Source: Mucilaginibacter gilvus (GTDB lineage Bacteria; Bacteroidota; Bacteroidia; Sphingobacteriales; Sphingobacteriaceae). From it: a stretch of DNA of 64,000 nucleotides. The notes under the pieces are model-generated. The model worked only from the letters and a program-made list of their open reading frames with translations. It did not search any database and was not told the DNA's origin. Location: the NCBI RefSeq assembly GCF_004054195.1, contig NZ_SBIW01000004.1, forward strand, positions 62,001 to 126,000. Reading direction: 5' to 3'. Shown piece after piece: positions 27,579 to 36,225 of the stretch. The stretch's first letter is position 1; each line of letters opens with the position of its first letter. Made by a program: the position numbers and the translations under genes.

Positions 27579-27959
27579 ATGAAATACGCGTTTATTCTGT
27601 TGAGCCTTATTGGCGGCTTTTTTTTAACCTCTTGTGGTAAAAAAGGAACCGCCGGCCCTGTGCCTCATAATATCAAAGTAAACGTAACCGGCACGGCGGC
27701 GTTCACGGTGACGCTGTCCGCCATTAAAGCAGATGAAACCATAACCTCGGCTATCGATACTAAAATGGTAAGCAGCGGCACATACGAGTTTACAACGGGA
27801 CTGGTTGCAGGCGGCGTATTACATTTAGAGATCCAAAACTCGGGCGCGGAGAACACCGTATCGTACACCATCACCAATAATGGTGCCGCAGGCAAATCGG
27901 ATTCAGGCAAAGAGCTGGGCTCGTTCAGTAAAATAACTACTGATTATACGGTTAACTAA
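27579..27959 (+). CDS. Small lipoprotein of unknown function
   Basis: 126 residues with lipobox FFLTSC (Cys19), then a beta-rich domain: HNIKVNVTGTAAF, GTYEFTTGLVAGG, TVSYTITNNGA, and a C-terminal TDYTVN. I recognise no family. A decayed tandem copy follows immediately at 27996-28327. Confidence 0.75.
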   Translation: MKYAFILLSLIGGFFLTSCGKKGTAGPVPHNIKVNVTGTAAFTVTLSAIKADETITSAIDTKMVSSGTYEFTTGLVAGGVLHLEIQNSGAENTVSYTITNNGAAGKSDSGKELGSFSKITTDYTVN

Positions 27960-27995
27960 AACCAGAATAGCGTTATCAAAATAAAATAAGGCTTA

Positions 27996-28327
27996 TTGAT
28001 ATGTATAACGGTCTTATGCCTGCTTGCCGGTTGCTCCTCAAACAAGAACGAACCTTTATGGTTAGCAAGCATACCATAAAGGTTACAGCTACGGCAGCGC
28101 AGGAATATAGCACAGGTGTTTGGGTGCAGGATAACACCCTTAGGAACCGCTCAGGATGGAAAGACCTTAACCGGAACTTATGAATTTACAACAACAGCCA
28201 CTGTTGGGCAAACATTGGTTTATAAGTTACAGAGCGTTAATACCACCGACCTCTCTTATACCATAGTTGACAACGGGGAAGAAAAAGTAGGCGTTCCTTT
28301 TGAGACACCTGTTATCCGGTTAACTAA
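27996..28327 (+). pseudogene. Frameshifted tandem copy of the small lipoprotein gene
   Basis: Pieces in three frames align with the gene just upstream: a leader with lipobox CLLAGCSSNKNEP (TTG at 27996 in frame), then HTIKVTATAAQEYSTG (matching HNIKVNVTGTAAF), then GTYEFTTTATVGQTLVYKLQ and DLSYTIVDNGEEK (matching GTYEFTTGLVAGG and TVSYTITNNGA). The end returns to a frame with VN-stop at 28319-28327, the same ending as the intact copy. Three frameshifts are needed, so this is a decayed duplicate. Confidence 0.7.
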
Positions 28328-28333
28328 ACCAGC

Positions 28334-29611
28334 CTACTTACAATATTTCGCCAGGTTGCCTACGGCTTGTGTATTGCCGTACTCTACGCCTTTTCTAAAA
28401 TCTTCGCATGCCCCCGTGGCATCCCCTAACAGGCGTTTTGCATTACCACGGTTATTAAAAGCGTCGCCGTCTTTTGGTTCCAGCGCAATATATTTGGTGT
28501 AACCCTCTATTGCGCCTTTGTAGTCGTTAAGAGATCTTTTTGCGAGGGCGAGGTTATAGTAGGCATCGGCATATTCCTTATCAATAACTATAGCCTTGTT
28601 CAGGTCCTCCACCGCGCCATTATCGTCGTCGAGGTTTAACTTTGATGTCCCTCTTTTAAAGTATCCGTCGGCCTCTTTTGGTGTAAGCGTTATGTATTTG
28701 GTGTAATCTTCAATGGCATCATTGTAATTTGCCAGCCCATCCTGCGCCAGCCCGCGATTATAGTATCCATCGGCATATTTAGGGTCGAGCGCTATGATCT
28801 TGTCTGCATCGGCAATGGCACCGGCATAATCTTTCAGGTTATATTTGGCTACGCTGCGGTTATTGTAAGCGTTTATAAAATCGGGAGAGAGCTTAATGGC
28901 GGTAGTATAATCATCAATAGCTGCCTGGTAATTTTTTGTATAGCGTTTGGTATTACCGCGGCTGTAATAAACATCCGGATCTTCGGGCGTTAGTGTGGCA
29001 ACTTTGTTAAAATCGGCCATGGCTGCGGTATAATTTTTGGTGATGTTTTCTGCAATACCACGGTTATAGTAGGGGTTTGGCCCGGTAGGATTTATGGCAA
29101 TGGCCTTGGCATAATCGGCCATAGCGCCCTTATAATCTTCCAGTATTTTTTTCTCCACGCCGCGTTCGTTATAGGCGTCTTCATCGTTCGGGTCGAGCGC
29201 GATGGATTTATCAAAGTCGAGTATAGCGGCTTTATGGTCATCCATGTGGGCTTTGGTAACCGCGCGTTCGTAATAAGCAATCGCGGTTGGTTTGATCAGG
29301 ATGGCGGCAGAGTAATCGGCAATGGCGCCTTTGTAATCTTCCAGGTTGTCTTTAGCGCGGCCACGATCAATAAAGGCATCGTCGTATTTTGGGTTGAGGG
29401 CTATCGCTTTGTCAAAATCCTTTATGGCCTCCTGGTAATTTTTAAGTTTTGATTTGGCGATGCCGCGTTTATAATATGCTTCGGCGTCGCCGGGTTTATC
29501 GGCAATAATTTTGGTATAGTATTTAACCGAGCCAGCGTATTTAACACTATCGGTATTTTGCGCTTTTACAAATAAAGGGGCGAATAAGAGTAGTACGGCA
29601 AGTTTTTTCAT
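28334..29611 (-). CDS. Exported TPR-repeat protein (paralogue 2)
   Basis: 425 residues with a signal peptide (MKKLAVLLLFAPLFVKAQ), then about eleven TPR units spaced 34 residues apart (AYYKRGIAKSKLKNYQEAI and so on) and a cap ACEDFRKGVEYGNTQAVGNL like that of the TPR gene at 25992-27188. The stop lies 7 bp from the end of the convergent lipoprotein pseudogene. It is probably a scaffold; no partner is evident. Confidence 0.87.
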   Translation of the reverse strand: MKKLAVLLLFAPLFVKAQNTDSVKYAGSVKYYTKIIADKPGDAEAYYKRGIAKSKLKNYQEAIKDFDKAIALNPKYDDAFIDRGRAKDNLEDYKGAIADYSAAILIKPTAIAYYERAVTKAHMDDHKAAILDFDKSIALDPNDEDAYNERGVEKKILEDYKGAMADYAKAIAINPTGPNPYYNRGIAENITKNYTAAMADFNKVATLTPEDPDVYYSRGNTKRYTKNYQAAIDDYTTAIKLSPDFINAYNNRSVAKYNLKDYAGAIADADKIIALDPKYADGYYNRGLAQDGLANYNDAIEDYTKYITLTPKEADGYFKRGTSKLNLDDDNGAVEDLNKAIVIDKEYADAYYNLALAKRSLNDYKGAIEGYTKYIALEPKDGDAFNNRGNAKRLLGDATGACEDFRKGVEYGNTQAVGNLAKYCK

Positions 29612-29688
29612 TGCTTAAGAGATAGGTTTAAGCAACTAATATAAAAACATGAAATGGTTTTACGCCGCCGGAAATAAAAAAAATGCGC

Positions 29689-30168
29689 TTATTGCGCTTT
29701 TTCTATCCGCAGGCCAACGTCGCTTACCTCGTGCAGGGGGTTATCGCGCATGTTTTGCTCTATCTCAAGCTGATACACGCCTTTAGCAGGGAATTTGTAT
29801 TGTTTACGCAAAGGCAGCTGGTAGCTGTACAGGTTTCCGCTGCCACTGCCCAGCCATTCCCCATCCGGGTTGGCCAGTGGAAACTGGTAACGGGTTTTAG
29901 CTGTTTTATTGCCGTGTTTTTGCAATAGTAGCACGTATATGTTTGAGTATCGGTATCCGCCACCAACCCTTAAGTTAAGGTATATGTTATAGGGCGCGGT
30001 TTCGTCATCTATCTTCACATCAAACTTAACCCGGTTAATGTACGCCCAGTTGTGGTTGCTTATCTCCTCATTCTGATCTAAAACAGCCGCCGCATCGGTG
30101 CAGCCCTGCACTAAAAAAAGGGTAAGGGCTGCCGATACACCTAAAATAAATTTAAACATCCGCTTCAT
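29689..30168 (-). CDS. gldH: Gliding-motility lipoprotein GldH
   Basis: 159-residue lipoprotein (lipobox LFLVQGC, Cys23) with the GldH pattern: early NHNWAYINRVKFDVKI, YNIYLNLRVGGGYRYSN, then a beta-sandwich with GEWLGSGSGNLY and a C-terminal VSDVGLRIEKA. In Flavobacterium johnsoniae GldH is needed for gliding, and homologues occur in non-gliding members. Its ATG overlaps the ricT stop (TAATG), and the gldH-ricT-holB order is one I recognise from other Bacteroidota. Confidence 0.88.
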   Translation of the reverse strand: MKRMFKFILGVSAALTLFLVQGCTDAAAVLDQNEEISNHNWAYINRVKFDVKIDDETAPYNIYLNLRVGGGYRYSNIYVLLLQKHGNKTAKTRYQFPLANPDGEWLGSGSGNLYSYQLPLRKQYKFPAKGVYQLEIEQNMRDNPLHEVSDVGLRIEKAQ

Positions 30169-31553
30169 TATTCCGGCCTTGCTGGGGGTGGGTTATTATC
30201 GTTTCGGTTCGGATTATTGGGGTTGTTAGGATTCGGCCTCGGCCTGTTTGGCCTGCGGTTTTGGTTATTGCCGCGGCTACCTTCCGGGCGATTGCCACCG
30301 TCTGGTCTTGGGCCGGCCTGCTGGCCACCTTCGCGTTTTGGCGCATTGTTTTGCTGGCGGTTACCTTCCGGGCGTGCTCCGGCTTGTGCTGGTGCCTGTC
30401 CATCGGGTCTCGGCCCTTTACTGCGGCTTTTATTCTTGCTTTTGTTTTTATTGTTGTTGCGGCGCTCATCCAAACGGGTAAGGCTATCCTGGCCAACAAC
30501 GTTCTCGTAATCCAATACTTTTACTGGCTTGGTTTCCACTTCAACAATTTCGCCAAGGTCTTCCGGCAAAACGCCATCGCGGTTCATTTGCTGTATTTCT
30601 TTAACGCGGCTTATTGGCAAGGGGATCCACGCTTCTTCGCGCGGGTAAGCAAACCACATGATCTTTTTAAAGATATCGGTCTTTTGCAAACGTGCGTCGC
30701 CTTTTTCGGTCTTCAGGAAGTTTACATTATCGGGGATGTGTTTCAGCGCATCCATGTAAGTATCCAGCTCATAGTTGAGGCAGCATTTTAACTTACCGCA
30801 TTGGCCGGCAAGCTTAAGGGTGTTTAGCGATAGGTTTTGGTAACGTGCAGCCGAGGTTGATACGGTTTTAAAATCGGTAAGCCAGGTGCTGCAGCAAAGT
30901 TCGCGGCCGCAGGAGCCAATACCACCTAAGCGGCTTGCTTCCTGGCGCATTCCAATCTGGCGCATCTCTATCCGGATCCGGAAACTCTCCGCCATTTTTT
31001 TGATCAGCTCGCGGAAATCTACGCGGCCCTCTGCGGTATAGTAAAACGTAGCCTTGGTTTTATCGCCCTGGTAATCTACGTCGCTTATCTTCATGCTGAG
31101 TTTTAGCTCAAGCGCCAAGGTGCGCGATTTGTGCATGGTTTCCCACTCCATATCCTTGGCCATTTTCCACTTATCTACATCGGCGGGAGTGGCCCGGCGA
31201 TAGATTTTTTTTACCACATCGGCTTCTTTTACATGGCGCTTGGTCATTTGCATCCTCACCAACTCGCCGGTGATAGATACGTGGCCAATATCGTAGCCGC
31301 CGGTGGTGGTTTCAACCGCTACCAGTTCGCCCGTTTCCAGGTAAATATTGTCGTTGTTATGATAGAACTCCTTTCGCGAGCCTTTGAATTTTACTTCGAC
31401 TATGCTAAAGGGCTTATAATTGTTTGGCATATCCATGTGTGACAGCCAATCGTGTACATCCAGTTTGCTGCAACCATTTGTAAGGCAACTGCCATTACTT
31501 TTGCAGCCTGCAGGTGAGCAACCGCCCCCTGTTGAGCAACTTCCGCATCCCAT
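30168..31553 (-). CDS. ricT: PSP1-domain protein RicT (YaaT family)
   Basis: 461 residues. The Cys-rich N-terminus (MGCGSCSTGG, then further CxxC-like pairs) and later CGRELCC and CGKLKCC are likely Fe-S or metal ligands. The PSP1 core spans about 45-290. From about 370 the tail is Asn, Arg, Pro, Gly-rich and disordered. RicT in B. subtilis is part of a complex with RicA/RicF affecting RNase Y; here its role is inferred only by family. The gene lies 2 nt after holB and overlaps gldH. Confidence 0.9.
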   Translation of the reverse strand: MGCGSCSTGGGCSPAGCKSNGSCLTNGCSKLDVHDWLSHMDMPNNYKPFSIVEVKFKGSRKEFYHNNDNIYLETGELVAVETTTGGYDIGHVSITGELVRMQMTKRHVKEADVVKKIYRRATPADVDKWKMAKDMEWETMHKSRTLALELKLSMKISDVDYQGDKTKATFYYTAEGRVDFRELIKKMAESFRIRIEMRQIGMRQEASRLGGIGSCGRELCCSTWLTDFKTVSTSAARYQNLSLNTLKLAGQCGKLKCCLNYELDTYMDALKHIPDNVNFLKTEKGDARLQKTDIFKKIMWFAYPREEAWIPLPISRVKEIQQMNRDGVLPEDLGEIVEVETKPVKVLDYENVVGQDSLTRLDERRNNNKNKSKNKSRSKGPRPDGQAPAQAGARPEGNRQQNNAPKREGGQQAGPRPDGGNRPEGSRGNNQNRRPNRPRPNPNNPNNPNRNDNNPPPARPE

Positions 31554-31555
31554 AA

Positions 31556-32698
31556 TTAATTCGGTATATAATGATTCCCCGGAGGGACGATTTTTAAATT
31601 TAGTACTTTTATAATTTGCAAAGATACATCTAAAAACAAGATCTTAGGGTTAGCATTGCGTTCTATATGATAGTGAGCTTTTTCCAGCTCGTCTATAATG
31701 GTTTCCGACTGTGCGATGTTCATCACCTTGGCCATTTTACGGGCCGTATCCAGTTCCTGATCCGGTAAATGTACCATTCCTTCGGCGCCTGCCGATATTA
31801 AACAGCACTCGCGGATAAAATTAATGCCATAACGCAAAAAATTCTTTTGGTTCTCGCGGCCCATTTTTGAGGATTGATCTACAAAGCTCAGCACCTCCAG
31901 CCCTTTATTACCAAAGCATAAACGCAGCCATTGTACAAACAGGTTATGATAGCCTTTGGCATCCTGTTGTAACATGCCAAGCGCCTCGGTCATGTTGCCA
32001 TTGCTTAAGTAGGCAATTTCGGCGGCCGCCGTTTCGGTTTGATTGTGCTGCGCTATGAGGTGATTTTTAACATCATCGTAATTTAAACAAGGGATTTTTA
32101 TCAGCTGCGTACGCGAGAGGATGGTGTTCAGGATCTGGTCCTGGTTTTGCGCGACGAGCAAGAACAGTGTATTGGGCTGCGGCTCTTCAATCGCTTTTAG
32201 CAGGGCGTTGCCCTGTTTATCCAAATATTCAGGCAGCCATAAAATCAGAACCTTGTAAACCGATTCGAAGGGTTTAAAGCTGAGTTTTTTGATGATCTGG
32301 TGGCACTCCAGTATGTTGATATTAGCCTGTTTATTGCCCGAATCTAAGTACCCCCGCCAGGTATCTAAGCTTAAATAGGGTTTTTCGGTAAAGGCAGTGC
32401 GCCATTGCTCAATAAAATCGATAGAGGATTCTTTTGGTGTGCCGAAGGTTGGGTAAGAAAAATGCAGGTCGGGGTGCATCAGTTTCTGGTACTTGCGGCA
32501 ACTGGAACATACACCGCAGGAATCGTCGGGCTGTTTATCCTCGCAGCTTAAATATTGCGCGTAAGCAACGGCCAGGGCCAGGCTTCCGCTACCTTCGGGC
32601 CCTAAAAAAAGCTGCGCATGGCTCACTCTGTTCTCATTTACAGAGGTGATCAAACGTTGCTTTATAGCGCTTTGCCCGGTAATTTGCTTAAACTGCAT
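31556..32698 (-). CDS. holB: DNA polymerase III delta' subunit HolB
   Basis: Clamp-loader subunit. It has the P-loop-like GPEGSGSLALA in place of a canonical Walker A, typical of delta', a zinc-finger-like CEDKQPDDSCGVCSSC, and the SRC-like motif LSRTQL. 380 residues. It heads the minus-strand holB-ricT-gldH run. A TACCTTGC string just upstream is near the -7 promoter consensus. Confidence 0.9.
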   Translation of the reverse strand: MQFKQITGQSAIKQRLITSVNENRVSHAQLFLGPEGSGSLALAVAYAQYLSCEDKQPDDSCGVCSSCRKYQKLMHPDLHFSYPTFGTPKESSIDFIEQWRTAFTEKPYLSLDTWRGYLDSGNKQANINILECHQIIKKLSFKPFESVYKVLILWLPEYLDKQGNALLKAIEEPQPNTLFLLVAQNQDQILNTILSRTQLIKIPCLNYDDVKNHLIAQHNQTETAAAEIAYLSNGNMTEALGMLQQDAKGYHNLFVQWLRLCFGNKGLEVLSFVDQSSKMGRENQKNFLRYGINFIRECCLISAGAEGMVHLPDQELDTARKMAKVMNIAQSETIIDELEKAHYHIERNANPKILFLDVSLQIIKVLNLKIVPPGNHYIPN

Positions 32699-32717
32699 TG
32701 GTGCAAGGTAAAAAATA

Positions 32718-32747
32718 GATTTGAGATGTAAGATATGAGATTTGAGA
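32718..32747. repeat. Left arm of GAGATNTGAGAT-type inverted repeat
   Basis: A 30-bp run of TGAGAT/ATGAGAT words. Its imperfect reverse complement lies at 32812-32841, about 65 bp away, across the divergent holB/ruvX promoter area. Confidence 0.75.
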
Positions 32748-32764
32748 CAGGAAAGGGATTACAC

Positions 32765-32772
32765 TATCTTTG
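32765..32772 (+). promoter_or_regulatory. -7 promoter element for ruvX (TATCTTTG)
   Basis: Exact TAnnTTTG lying between the two repeat arms, 77 nt before the ruvX ATG. If used, the ruvX leader carries the right repeat arm. Confidence 0.5.
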
Positions 32773-32811
32773 AATAAGTTTCACTTTTTAAATTACAAAC
32801 GAATGCCATAT

Positions 32812-32841
32812 TTCACATCTCATATCTCACATCTCATATCT
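32812..32841. repeat. Right arm of the inverted repeat upstream of ruvX
   Basis: TCACATCTCATATCTCACAT followed by a second CTCATATCT. It is the imperfect complement of 32718-32747 and ends 8 nt before the ruvX ATG. Confidence 0.75.
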
Positions 32842-32849
32842 GCGAAGCA

Positions 32850-33260
32850 ATGAGAGTAATGGCTTTCGACTATGGTACCAAGCGCATCGGTATTGCGGTT
32901 ACCGACCCGATGCAGATCATCGCTACCGGGCTGGATACCATCCACCCCCTGAAAATTATCGACTACCTGAAAAAATACCTGCAAGCCGAGCCGGTGGAGC
33001 GCTTTATTGTTGGCGAGCCCAAGCAGATGGATAACACTCCCTCCCAATCGGCCATCCATGTAAAAGGCTTTGTGAACCTGCTGAAGAAGACCTTCCCCGA
33101 AATACCCATTGAGATGCTGGATGAGCGCTTCACCTCCAAAATGGCATCGGCTACTATCGCCCAAAGCGGGATGGGCAAAAAAGCCCGGCAGAATAAAGAA
33201 CTGGTAGATACCATATCTGCGGTGATACTGTTGCAGAGTTGGATGAGTAAAAGTTTCTGA
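32850..33260 (+). CDS. ruvX: Putative pre-16S rRNA nuclease / Holliday-junction resolvase RuvX (YqgF)
   Basis: RNase-H-fold nuclease acting in rRNA processing (YqgF), often annotated as RuvX. The N-terminal FDYGTKRIGIAVTDP carries the first catalytic Asp; FIVGEPKQMD and MLDERFTSKMA, then ELVDTISAVILLQSW, complete the family pattern. 136 residues is standard. Confidence 0.93.
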   Translation: MRVMAFDYGTKRIGIAVTDPMQIIATGLDTIHPLKIIDYLKKYLQAEPVERFIVGEPKQMDNTPSQSAIHVKGFVNLLKKTFPEIPIEMLDERFTSKMASATIAQSGMGKKARQNKELVDTISAVILLQSWMSKSF

Positions 33261-33323
33261 ACCGTTGTCCCGCCTCGCAATGAGGTGATGGAGAGCTAAT
33301 TGATAGGTCAAAAATAATTTCCC

Positions 33324-33331
33324 TATTTTTG
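33324..33331 (+). promoter_or_regulatory. -7-like element TATTTTTG 4 nt before the O-methyltransferase ATG
   Basis: Matches TAnnTTTG, but the ATG is only 4 nt downstream, so transcription from it would start at or near the start codon and give a leaderless or near-leaderless message. It may be chance. Confidence 0.35.
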
Positions 33332-33335
33332 CCCC

Positions 33336-33974
33336 ATGGAAATTTTAGATCCAGCACTGCAATCCTACCTCGACGCTCACCTCGACCCCGAGACCCCCGA
33401 GCTGCAGGCCATCAACCGGGAAACGTATTTAAAAGTGCTTAAACCACACATGCTAAGCGGCCATTACCAGGGACGTGTTTTGAGTATGCTGAGCAAAATG
33501 GTGGCCCCAAAGCTTATTTTAGAGATAGGTACGTTCACCGGTTACTCCGCCATTTGTTTGGCTGAAGGATTGGTAGAAGGCGGCATTTTGCATACTATAG
33601 AAGTTAACCGCGAGTTTGAGGAAATGCTGAATTCACATTTCAAATTAACAAATGTGGATAAAAAAATAAAGCTGCATTTTGGCGCTGCTGAAGCTGTAAT
33701 TGCTGATTTAGAGGAAAATAACTTTGATTTGGTGTTTATTGATGCGGATAAACGGAATAATTTTACTTATTTTGAGTTAGTAATTGACAAAGTAAGGCCC
33801 GGTGGGTTAATAATAATTGATAATGTTTTGTGGAAAGGCAAAGTATACGGCAACGAAAAAGACGCCGATACCTTAAACATCCGCAAACTAAATGAACACA
33901 TAGCTGTTAACACGACGGTGGAAAAAGTAATTCTCCCCATTCGTGATGGACTATTGATCATCAGAAAAAAATAA
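33336..33974 (+). CDS. SAM-dependent O-methyltransferase (catechol-type)
   Basis: 212 residues of the O-methyltransferase 3 family: the SAM-binding LEIGTFTGYSAICLA, then LHTIEVNREFEE, FDLVFIDADKRNNFTYFE (metal and substrate side) and GGLIIIDNVLWKGKV. The substrate is unknown. It is separated by 2 nt from the first glucosaminidase gene. Confidence 0.9.
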   Translation: MEILDPALQSYLDAHLDPETPELQAINRETYLKVLKPHMLSGHYQGRVLSMLSKMVAPKLILEIGTFTGYSAICLAEGLVEGGILHTIEVNREFEEMLNSHFKLTNVDKKIKLHFGAAEAVIADLEENNFDLVFIDADKRNNFTYFELVIDKVRPGGLIIIDNVLWKGKVYGNEKDADTLNIRKLNEHIAVNTTVEKVILPIRDGLLIIRKK

Positions 33975-33976
33975 TT

Positions 33977-34534
33977 ATGAAGAAACTCTTTACTGTTACT
34001 CTACTGTTAGTAACCGCACTTGTTGCAACAACTACAGCCGTTTCGGCACAAAGCGCTCCACAATCATACATCGAGAAGTTCAAAGATAATGCCATTCGCA
34101 TTATGCATGAAACAGGCGTACCTGCAAGCATCATTTTAGGCGTTGCCATGCACGAATCTGCCAGCGGAAAGAGCAATATAGCCCAAAACCTCAATAACCA
34201 GTTTGGAGTAAAAGGCGGAGGCACTGTAGTTTATTACAAACACAATAAAAAAGTTAGGACAGCATACAAACGTTACGAATCGGTAATGGACTCCTTCCAG
34301 GATTTTGCCCGTATTATGACGGAGCGTAAGCAGTTCAGCCACCTGGCAGATAAACTTACCCAGTACGATTACACCGGCTGGGCAAAGGGCATCCAACGCA
34401 GCGGTTACTGCAGCAGCCATACCTGGGCATCGCAGGTAATGGCGATCATAAAAAAATACAAGCTTAACGATCTGGATGAAAAACCTGCTGATGCACCTGC
34501 GGCAGCCCAGTTAGCAGATAATAACCAAAAATAA
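33977..34534 (+). CDS. Exported glucosaminidase (GH73) 1
   Basis: 185-residue peptidoglycan hydrolase with a signal peptide (MKKLFTVTLLLVTALVATTT). The GH73 core has the likely catalytic Glu in AMHESASGKS and aromatic blocks NQFGVKGG, YESVMDSFQDFA, and YTGWAKGIQRSGY. No LysM is present. It starts 2 nt after the methyltransferase and is followed by a second GH73 gene. Confidence 0.9.
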   Translation: MKKLFTVTLLLVTALVATTTAVSAQSAPQSYIEKFKDNAIRIMHETGVPASIILGVAMHESASGKSNIAQNLNNQFGVKGGGTVVYYKHNKKVRTAYKRYESVMDSFQDFARIMTERKQFSHLADKLTQYDYTGWAKGIQRSGYCSSHTWASQVMAIIKKYKLNDLDEKPADAPAAAQLADNNQK

Positions 34535-34582
34535 TTTTTCACTCTTTTATGTTTAGCCCGGTAATGCGGGCTATTGGTTATT

Positions 34583-35413
34583 ATGCGGAAATTTTGCATC
34601 CTCTTCGCTCTCGCTATTGTTTTCAATTCCTGCTCTGCGCATAAAAGCACCATCAGCAGCAGTAAGGCCCGCAAAAACAATAAAGCCATTCAAAAACGCA
34701 ACCAGGCAGCAATAGCGGCCCACCGCAATATGTCCTCGCTGGAGTATATTGAGCGTTTTAAAGCCATCGCCATACAGGAAATGAACACCTACGGCATCCC
34801 GGCCAGCATAACGCTTGCGCAGGGCTTGTTTGAATCGGGCGCGGGTAACAGCGACTTGGCCGTGGCGGCAAATAACCACTTTGGCATAAAATGCGGCAGC
34901 ACCTGGAGCGGCTCGAGTTATTATAAGGACGACGATAACACCAACGATTGCTTTCGGGTATATGATAACCCCGAAGACAGCTACCGCGACCATTCCGAAT
35001 TTTTAAAGAAGAAAAATTACGCCCGGCTTTTTGAGCTGGACAAGGATGATTTTAAAGGCTGGGCCTACGGTTTAAAGGCTGCCGGTTATGCTACCAACCC
35101 CAAGTACCCGCAACTGTTGCTTAATATCATCACCAAATACAACCTCGACCAATATGACCGGCCCGAAGGCGAGGTAGCCAAAATAAAACGCGAAGACCGC
35201 GTGCTGGATCAGATCAACAGCAATATTGGCCTCGCACAGCAGGATACCATTGCCAAAACATCGCCCGACGATAAAATTTACACCGTAAAGCAGGGCGATA
35301 CACTATACAACATCTCTAAACGTTTTGGTATCACTGTAGACGAATTGAAAGCACTGAACAGAATGGGAGAAAATGGCATAAGGATAGGCCAAAAGCTCGT
35401 TGTGGTTAAATAG
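34583..35413 (+). CDS. Exported glucosaminidase (GH73) with LysM domain
   Basis: 276 residues. A leader with lipobox-like VFNSCSAH (Cys17) suggests a lipoprotein. The GH73 domain carries LFESGAGNSDLA and NNHFGIKCGS, and a C-terminal LysM (YTVKQGDTLYNISKRFG through IRIGQKLVV) binds peptidoglycan. The ATG at 34583 is chosen over an in-frame TTG at 34574. Together with the previous gene it forms a paralogous hydrolase pair. Confidence 0.92.
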   Translation: MRKFCILFALAIVFNSCSAHKSTISSSKARKNNKAIQKRNQAAIAAHRNMSSLEYIERFKAIAIQEMNTYGIPASITLAQGLFESGAGNSDLAVAANNHFGIKCGSTWSGSSYYKDDDNTNDCFRVYDNPEDSYRDHSEFLKKKNYARLFELDKDDFKGWAYGLKAAGYATNPKYPQLLLNIITKYNLDQYDRPEGEVAKIKREDRVLDQINSNIGLAQQDTIAKTSPDDKIYTVKQGDTLYNISKRFGITVDELKALNRMGENGIRIGQKLVVVK

Positions 35414-35475
35414 CGTGTTAAAATTTGTTAATTTCAGCCAAACCCATTCGTTAAACGTGTAGTTTTAATCCCTTG

Positions 35476-36225
35476 ATGAAATTATGGCTTCCCTTATTGT
35501 TCTGCATAGTGTATGTATCTGCTTTTGCCCAACAAAAGGAGGTTACGGGTATCGTGTTCGATAAGGAGAACAAAGGCCGCATCGCGAAGGTAAATGTCCG
35601 TAACAATAACTCCGGGCAATCGGTATACAATACTTTTAAAGGCGAGTTTACCATAAGTGCCAACCTTGGCGACGTGCTGGTCTTTAGTAAGGCAGATCAC
35701 CACTCCGATACCATTACCGTAAAAAACTATGCTCCGCTTGCGGTTTACATGAAGGCAACAGCCATTCAGCTGAAAGAGGTAACCATCCGAGATAGTGTGT
35801 TGAACCCGCAGCGCCGGTACCGGGCCACAAAAGGCGAGTACGGCAAAATTTATGGCTCCTTAGCTAACCAGGACCTGCTGAGCATTGGGCAGGGCGGCGT
35901 GGGCTTTAGCATTGATGCACTATACAATATGTTTAGCCGCAGCGGCAGAAATGTCGAACACCTGAAAGAGATCATCGATAGGGATTATAAGCAGTCGGTA
36001 ATTGATTACCGGTTCAATAAATCGTTTGTGGCTGGGATCACCGTTTTAAAGGACCCCGACCTAACCGACTTTATGTTTAAGTACCGCCCAAGTTATTATA
36101 TGGTAACCACCGCCAACGAATATGAGTTTGTGGCATACGTTCGCACCAGTTTAAGGCGTTATAAAAGAAACCCTAAAGCATTTGAGCTGGCACCGCTGCC
36201 AACCCAATACATCAATATTAAATGA
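35476..36225 (+). CDS. Exported protein with CarboxypepD_reg-like domain
   Basis: 249 residues, signal peptide ending SAFAQ, then a CarboxypepD_reg-like Ig domain (VTGIVFDKENKGRIAKVNVR, ISANLGDVLVFSKADH). A C-terminal region of unknown fold follows (SRSGRNVEHLKEI). The ATG at 35476 is chosen over a TTG at 35473. It overlaps the next gene by 4 nt, so the two are likely coupled. Confidence 0.83.
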   Translation: MKLWLPLLFCIVYVSAFAQQKEVTGIVFDKENKGRIAKVNVRNNNSGQSVYNTFKGEFTISANLGDVLVFSKADHHSDTITVKNYAPLAVYMKATAIQLKEVTIRDSVLNPQRRYRATKGEYGKIYGSLANQDLLSIGQGGVGFSIDALYNMFSRSGRNVEHLKEIIDRDYKQSVIDYRFNKSFVAGITVLKDPDLTDFMFKYRPSYYMVTTANEYEFVAYVRTSLRRYKRNPKAFELAPLPTQYINIK

